Assembly: GCA_002633005.1 (NCBI GenBank)
Contig: NMRA01000015.1
Span: 1,663,671-1,727,670, forward strand
Length of the DNA: 64,000 bases
Direction: 5' to 3'
DNA from: Phoronis australis
Lineage: Eukaryota; Phoronida; Phoronidae
The stretch's first letter is position 1; every line of letters begins with the position of its first letter. The position numbers and the translations under genes are program-made. Shown in pieces: positions 58,620 to 64,000 of this stretch. Below the pieces are notes generated by a model. It saw only the letters and a program-made list of their open reading frames with translations, had not been told where the DNA came from and did no database searches.

Positions 58620-59110
58620 TGTTGTATTTTACTGCAGGTTCACTAGCTAGGCCTCCCTGAGTTGCCTGAGTACCCACCAGTTAAAACACAGCTATTCAAG
58701 CTTCAGTAAAACTCAATCCAGCCTCCTGTGCAGTAACGCTAGGACCTCGCTAAAAAGCAAGACTTCGCGAGATTATGTGAGATATTGCCGTGTATTTTAA
58801 ATGAGAACACGACTGACTTTGACTAGGTATTAGCTACTAAGGTCCTAGCGTAGGTCCTAGCCAAAACCTAGTCAAAGTCACGTGCTCTCATTTAAAATTC
58901 ACGGCAATATCTCCCGTAATCTCGCGAAGTCTTGCTTTTTAGCGAGGTCCTAGCATTATTGCCCGGAGGCAGGTGCCCATCCCTGACATCCTGATTGCTT
59001 GCTGAAAGACTGCCAACAGGGTTCCCGTCAGCATCCGGGGAACCACAAAACTGACAAATGACAAGACACCACAGAAAGATAAAGGACGAATGATGTTGAC
59101 GATTACAACA
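58620..59110. repeat. 240-bp dispersed repeat R1, copy C, interrupted
   Basis: The two parts, 58620-58721 and 58970-59110, together match R1 copies A and B. They are separated by a 248-bp foldback element with a CAG duplication. The TATA-like segment found in copies A and B is deleted here. Confidence 0.8.
58722..58969. mobile_element. 248-bp foldback element nested in R1
   Basis: It is almost completely palindromic. The left arm is CCTCCTGTGCAGTAACGCTAGGACCTCGCTAAAAAGCAAGACTTCGCGAG and the right arm is its inverse ending GCATTATTGCCCGGAGG. The arms are about 118 bp with few mismatches and meet near GGTCCTAGCGTAGGTCCTAG. It is flanked by CAG (58719-58721 and 58970-58972). R1 copies A and B give the empty site AATCCAGGTGCCC. 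No coding capacity; superfamily not assigned. Confidence 0.92.
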
Positions 59111-59149
59111 GTGGTAATTTACTTTTTCCCTCTGGTTTGTTCCATAGAC

Positions 59150-59585
59150 ATGCTGTGCGTGAATTTGGAATCCTGCTTGATCTCAAGATCGCGTATGCGT
59201 GAACTTTGAATACGCGAGGAAACTTGACATTAGTTCACTCAAATCAGTAATCACGGATGTTCATAAAAAATTGCATTGCACTAAATCAAATTACATTTGA
59301 ATAAAATGATGTCAATTTAAGCAACCTTTTCAACTACTCAACTACCGATGATCTATTTCACCAAACAGTAATTGATATATTTAGCCATTTAAATATTCCT
59401 CGGTTCTGCGATACACGTTACGGTAAAGGAGAAAATGGGTGATCAGGAGGCCAATAATTACCAAAATTCGTTTCTCTGAACAAAAAATTTCACCAGATTG
59501 CCTTAAAGAATATTCAATTCCAAGTTCATGCATTATAATGCGATCTTAAGAAGTTAAGCAGGATTCCAAGTTCATGAACAGCAGT
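59150..59585 (-). mobile_element. Non-autonomous TIR element M1, copy 4
   Basis: The left end is GCTGTGCGTGAATTTGGAATCCTGCTTGATCTCAAGATCGCGTATGCG. The right end is the inverse CGATCTTAAGAAGTTAAGCAGGATTCCAAGTTCATGAACAGCAG. The interior (CAACTACCGATGATCTATTTCACCAAACA, GAAAATGGGTGATCA) runs as in copy 1. Confidence 0.85.
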
Positions 59586-59705
59586 TCTTCAAAGTTTCTT
59601 AACCAATTTTCATGAAATTTGGTAAACAGTCGCTCGATTTATACTTATGGAGAAAGCAAAGCATCCCCATTTTCGGATGGATGTATTCTGTGGGGTTGTT
59701 GCAGC

Positions 59706-60060
59706 TCAAACTGATGCCTGCGCCAAACTGATTTTGCTCACTTTAAGTTGGCACATGTTCGGTGAGCCAAACTACATCCCCGCGCCAAATTAAGCAGAAT
59801 CTACCATAAGTTCTCAAATTACTACCAGTGGCTTATGAGGTTTTTGTCGGTTATTAGAACTGAAATTGCCGACAATGAGTTCTCACATATGCAGGTCATA
59901 AAGATTAATCACATAGGGGAACCGTCCTGAGAAACTATAATGCACCACTTCGCACTCATTGTCGTCAATTTCATTTCTGATAACAGGCAAAAACTCATAA
60001 ACCACTGGCAATAATTTGGGAGCTTATGGTAGCTTCAGTTTGGCGCAGGCATCAGTTTGG
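59706..60060. mobile_element. Foldback element, about 355 bp
   Basis: The ends are CAAACTGATGCCTGCGCCAAACTGA and the exact inverse TCAGTTTGGCGCAGGCATCAGTTTG. The arms continue inward with CTACCATAAG, CCAGTGGCTTATGAGGTTTTTG and GACAATGAGT and their inverses. The left arm has an extra segment of about 65 bp that repeats a GCGCCAAA word. It has no genuine gene. Confidence 0.85.
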
Positions 60061-60970
60061 GCTACTAAAGGTTCACATGGTGGCTATTTTTGTTATCTTA
60101 ATACTGTTTTTTGGCATCCTCCTTGCTTTCTGCTAAACCGATCGAAGAAGAGGACAGCGGATGTTAATTTTCGTACGGGTGACAACTGTAGCATGTCGTG
60201 GTATCTATTTTGCTGTTTTGCCTACCGTTCGATGTGCCATGTTTCTTAATGAAATGTGTTGTGTGCAACTGTTCTAATTCAGGAGAGCACAGCTATCCTT
60301 GATTTTCACCCCCTAGTGCTAGTAGCAATTTTTCCCCTGCCTCAATCGGTTGTTCCTTACAAAGACATCCATACAAATTTTATTTTATGTGTTTCTATTG
60401 AGGTGGAAATAGCTGGTTGATTTCTAGACGAGTCCGTCTGCTGTGACCTTTCCTCGTGGCAGTAAAGTGGTTTTCATTCCACATGCCTAAATTTCTTCCG
60501 TTTCCTTGAAATCCCCATTAAATTTAGCATATAATTATTATATGAAGGCAATTTCAGATAGTTTTGCGGACTTTTTTTGTATCCCTATTGTGGGAATTTT
60601 TATTATTGTTTGTGTCTGGTTTTGGCATCTGCCACCCTGTCCTCAAACTACTTGAATAATTTTGAAAGATGGCAGATGTGTTCCTATTGAGGAGAGCATA
60701 GGTGACATTAATTTTCGGACTGTTCTGCTATAGTGTCCACTGGTGGCAGTTTTAGTTTCCTCAGCATTTGCCTCAATATCTAGGAATTTTTTCATGAAAT
60801 TTAAGAGGCTCGTATGCTCCTATTGAGAATGACTGGTGCCAATTTTGGTATGGTTCTGACTATAACTGTGATGCGCCCTCTAGTGACAAAGTGTCATGTG
60901 TCTGCATTTTACAGTCAAATCTCATCAATTTTTCCTTTAAAGATAGTGCGTCGCACCAACTTATACTTCA

Positions 60971-62350
60971 CTATGTTCAAGTTTTGTACCACAGCTACCA
61001 GCAATACTCTGGGCATTCACAACAATGTTGCAAGCGGAGGTTTAATAGGGCAGAGAATGGGTTCACTCGGTGTCCTGTAGTTGGCTGGGAACATGCCAGA
61101 CAGTACTGGCTCTGTTCAGATGGTAGTACTGGATATGCGTATTTTGGACATACTGTATTTATCCGGGTTACTGCCCAAAACACTTAAATTGGGGAACTGA
61201 AAAATCAAGGTGGGAGTTAAACCAAGCATGGGTACTTAAAAAGAAAATTTTTGAGAAATCGAGAGTGAATGTATACCTGAGTGGATGATTGTTGAAGTTA
61301 TGATAATGTCGTACTTCATGTGCAAGAGTCTAATAATACAGCACCGGATTGTTGACGATGTTAAGGTGCTTACAGTGTCTGGACTGGAATGATCTCGCAC
61401 AGTAATTTAGAAACGTATTATACGTATATGGCTTTTTATGCAGTGTATCTCTAATATTTTTCGATGCAAACATTACATACAAAATGATCCAACCAAACCC
61501 TGTTCATGCAAATGCTATCCACACTTTTTGCATGTGAATACGATAATATTCGAATGTGCAGGATAGTACAAGTAAGTATTTTCTCCCCTGAATGTGGCAG
61601 TTAAAAGAGTTTCCACTGAAACTTATAAATCGGTAAATAAAACTGTTACTGCAGACTGCAATGTTACGTTATGTTACGTTATGTTATTCCGATTGGGCGT
61701 ACGAATACACTTTTTTCCCGCCATGTAAGAGGACTTTCTACACTGTAGTTCTTGCGCCAGATGTCGCTCTCTCTGACTATTTATTCTGGTACCGCTCTAT
61801 TTGAACGCCATTCCACAAACGTTTTATGGTGGATGAACGTCAATGTACATAATTAGTTTCTTCGGAATTTTGGTTGGACTTGGGGCGATATTGGCGTAAG
61901 TACTCATGTTTCTTACAATACAGTTTATTTGCATTCATTAGTATGTGAGTACTCATGTTCTCTCAGGTGTACTTAATGTTTTGAACGCTTGTCATTAATG
62001 TATACCCTTTGCCAGTTATCATTTTACTTGGGCGTTGTCCTCCTAAATGTTACTGTATATACATGGTAGAGCCCTATGCAACATGTAAGCTTGAACATGG
62101 TTTTTTTTGGTTCTTTCAGTTTACCTACTACTACTACTACGAATACTGCTACTACTATTATCACGCCTCCTACTACCGCAACATATGTAAATAAAGAGTA
62201 AAGCCCCCCGAACCTGTTTGTTTTGCTCCAACATTTGTAAAGCCAATGGCCTGCTGTTCCACTGAATGGACTGCGACATGAATGGACTCAATGCGTATGA
62301 GTGCTACAGTGAGTCATTTCTATAGTGTCTTGTGAAGTTCCAGTAAACTG
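60971..62350. other. Non-coding stretch with simple repeats
   Basis: Nothing coding is supported. GTTACGTTAT is repeated near 61660-61690 and a CTA/TAC trinucleotide run lies near 62126-62165. Confidence 0.45.
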
Positions 62351-62686
62351 NNNNNNNNNNNNNNNNNNNNNNNNNNNNNNNNNNNNNNNNNNNNNNNNNN
62401 NNNNNNNNNNNNNNNNNNNNNNNNNNNNNNNNNNNNNNNNNNNNNNNNNNNNNNNNNNNNNNNNNNNNNNNNNNNNNNNNNNNNNNNNNNNNNNNNNNNN
62501 NNNNNNNNNNNNNNNNNNNNNNNNNNNNNNNNNNNNNNNNNNNNNNNNNNNNNNNNNNNNNNNNNNNNNNNNNNNNNNNNNNNNNNNNNNNNNNNNNNNN
62601 NNNNNNNNNNNNNNNNNNNNNNNNNNNNNNNNNNNNNNNNNNNNNNNNNNNNNNNNNNNNNNNNNNNNNNNNNNNNNNNNNNNNNN
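62351..62686. other. Assembly gap (N run)
   Basis: 336 undetermined bases. The 5' part of the Penelope-like polymerase probably lies here. Confidence 1.
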
Positions 62687-63547
62687 GAAGGCATAGAAGC
62701 CTGTACCAAGTTTCTTAGTCAACGTAATAATCCTAATGTACCTACATCTTTTATTCGCTCTCTTCTTGAACATGTACTTACCATGAATCATTTTACCTTT
62801 AATAATAATCACTATCTCCAAATATTAGGCACAGCCATGGGAACTAGGGTTGCTCCTACCTTTGCTAACCTCTTTATGGGAAATCTTGAAAACAGCTTCA
62901 TCAAATCCTGCTCTGAAAAACCCCTTCTCTGGCTAAGATACATTGATGACATTTTTATGATATGGACCCATGGTCCACAAAAATTAGATGTATTTTTAGA
63001 AAATATTAACAAATTTCACCCTACTATAAAGTTCACTCATGACATTTCTCAAAATAAAGTCTCATTTTTAGATGTAACTGTCACTCTTAATAATGATAAA
63101 CTAGAAACTGACTTATTCTGTAAAGAAACTGACAAACACCAGTATCTGTCATATCACTCGTGTCATCCCTTTCATTGCAAGAAAAGCCTTCCATATAGCC
63201 TTGCCCTAAGAATTCGACGCATTTGTTCAGAAGAAACTTCCTTTAATAACCGTTTAAAAGAACTCAAGTACTATCTAATTCAACGTCATTTCCCTTTACA
63301 TCTTATACACAAACAGTTTGACAAAGTCCGCTCAATTACTCGAAATGAATCTTTAAGAACTAAAACTAAAGGCAATACTACTAATAGAATACCTTTCATA
63401 ACTATGTTCAATCCATGTTTAAACGGAATTAGCCACGTCTTCAAAAAACATCTTTCTACGCTGCATATTTCCCCTCAAATGAAAAACCTATTTCCTCATC
63501 CCCCTATAATTTCTTGGAGACTTCGATATCTTCCAACACAATTGTAG
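62687..63547 (+). CDS. Penelope-like element reverse transcriptase, partial
   Basis: The frame is open from the gap edge, about 32 codons before the internal ATG at 62783. Motifs in order are 'EGIEACTKFLSQRNNP', 'YLQILGTAMGTRVAPTFANL', 'FMGNLE', 'WLRYIDDIFMIW' (catalytic YIDD, as is common in Penelope-like RTs), 'FTHDISQNKVSFLDVTV', 'TDKHQYLSYHSCHPFHCKKS' and 'FPHPPIISW'. These are palm and thumb blocks of Penelope-like elements, whose RT is related to telomerase. The palm looks intact. The frame ends at TAG (63545-63547) where a related frame ('NTIVVRALRFG') continues shifted, so the C-terminus is frameshifted. The GIY-YIG endonuclease found downstream in many such elements is not seen. The 5' end is in the gap. 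Confidence 0.92.
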   Translation, partial: EGIEACTKFLSQRNNPNVPTSFIRSLLEHVLTMNHFTFNNNHYLQILGTAMGTRVAPTFANLFMGNLENSFIKSCSEKPLLWLRYIDDIFMIWTHGPQKLDVFLENINKFHPTIKFTHDISQNKVSFLDVTVTLNNDKLETDLFCKETDKHQYLSYHSCHPFHCKKSLPYSLALRIRRICSEETSFNNRLKELKYYLIQRHFPLHLIHKQFDKVRSITRNESLRTKTKGNTTNRIPFITMFNPCLNGISHVFKKHLSTLHISPQMKNLFPHPPIISWRLRYLPTQL

Positions 63548-64000
63548 TTCGAGCTCTTAGATTTGGTTATGGATTGTGTTCTATGCAGAATTAGTCATAA
63601 AGATTGTTTCTGCGTTGTATAACATGCACACTGTACTGAAAAGCTGGTAAACAATGTATGACCTTACACTTGAGCCATATATTCAAATACATGTCCATGT
63701 CCTTATGTTTGAAGTCATTTGCATTCTGGGATAAATTAAAGAATGAATTTGAATACGAAATTCGCATCGGTTGGTCATATGTAATATTTTATTTTTACCT
63801 ATTATATATTTTCATGGAATGGTGTAAGGCTGAGGGAGATTTGTAAAACCCTGAACCACGCGGTGGATCCACCACTGCTAATGTATTCTGAGAAACCAAA
63901 TTATAGCACTGCTGCTGCTAAAGGACAAGAAACCCGCGCCCGTCACAGATAACTGTTCTAATTATGACCACTGAACGCTATTGGAAACTGATCTGAACGT
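63548..64000. other. Tail of the Penelope-like element or intergenic DNA
   Basis: No GIY-YIG domain or other gene recognised. Confidence 0.4.

Larger units (their letters stand above)
58505..60970 (+). mobile_element. Repeat-unit element R3, copy split by several insertions
   Basis: It starts ATTTTATGCGTCCACATACATTTGTGTGG, the same hairpin end as at 24680-24720 in reverse. It resumes after foreign insertions at about 59586-59705 (TTTCATGAAATTTGGTA), then 60061-60970 with units centred on CCCCCTAGTG (60309), CCTCGTGGC (60453), CCACTGGTGGC (60735) and GCCCTCTAGTGAC (60872). Insertions inside it are R1 copy C (58620-59110), M1 copy 4 (59150-59585) and a foldback element (59706-60060). Confidence 0.7.

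Noticed and set aside
62288-62821. Open frames on both strands near the Penelope-like RT
   Set aside because: They are produced by the N gap; only the + strand RT frame after it has motif support.

Overview
This window is a piece of an animal nuclear genome, most likely from a marine invertebrate. It is AT-rich, has two assembly gaps (N runs at 27891-28255 and 62351-62686), spliced genes with GT-AG introns, and many DNA-transposon and LINE relics. No bacterial gene organisation, operon, rRNA or CRISPR array is seen. I cannot name the species from sequence alone. Penelope-like elements, several LINE types and many TIR elements fit a non-vertebrate deuterostome or a lophotrochozoan.

Three host genes can be supported. 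(1) An intronless CLIC-family gene (glutathione-S-transferase fold, CPFC active site) at 12399-13148, + strand. (2) TAF10, a histone-fold subunit of TFIID and SAGA, + strand. Four coding exons lie at 16461-18966, and a likely short first exon (16 coding bases, phase-matched) lies at 15574-15589. (3) NAD kinase (NADK), - strand, 12 coding exons from the ATG at 58214 down to the stop at 24757. The exon phases agree throughout and sum to 1380 coding bases (459 aa). NADK fills about half of the window. Its introns hold most of the transposon relics.

Layout: 1-12.3 kb is mostly non-coding, with an L1-like LINE relic (2.3-3.5 kb), a small element copy (4.6-4.9 kb), a pair of direct repeats (5.34-6.80 kb), a degenerate coding-like repeat (7.6-7.8 kb) and a piece of a dispersed element (9.2-9.6 kb). 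The interval 12.4-19.3 kb holds CLIC and TAF10. The interval 19.3-24.7 kb is intergenic; its right end is a repeat-unit transposon that starts about 40 bp past the NADK stop codon. The interval 24.7-58.4 kb is NADK. The interval 58.5-61 kb, just upstream of the NADK promoter, is a pile of transposons inserted into one another. The interval 62.3-63.6 kb is a Penelope-like reverse transcriptase.

The most unusual pattern is in NADK. At least four of its exons carry tandem partial copies of the exon edge with its splice site (26.54-26.75, 28.69-28.96, 30.82-30.99 and 31.89-32.54 kb). One array has five splice acceptors, and one decoy copy is still open in the coding frame. Several insertions can be dated relative to each other because empty sites are also present: a 507-bp element inside a LINE, a 2373-bp element inside a second copy of that 507-bp element, and a 248-bp foldback element inside a third copy of a 240-bp repeat.
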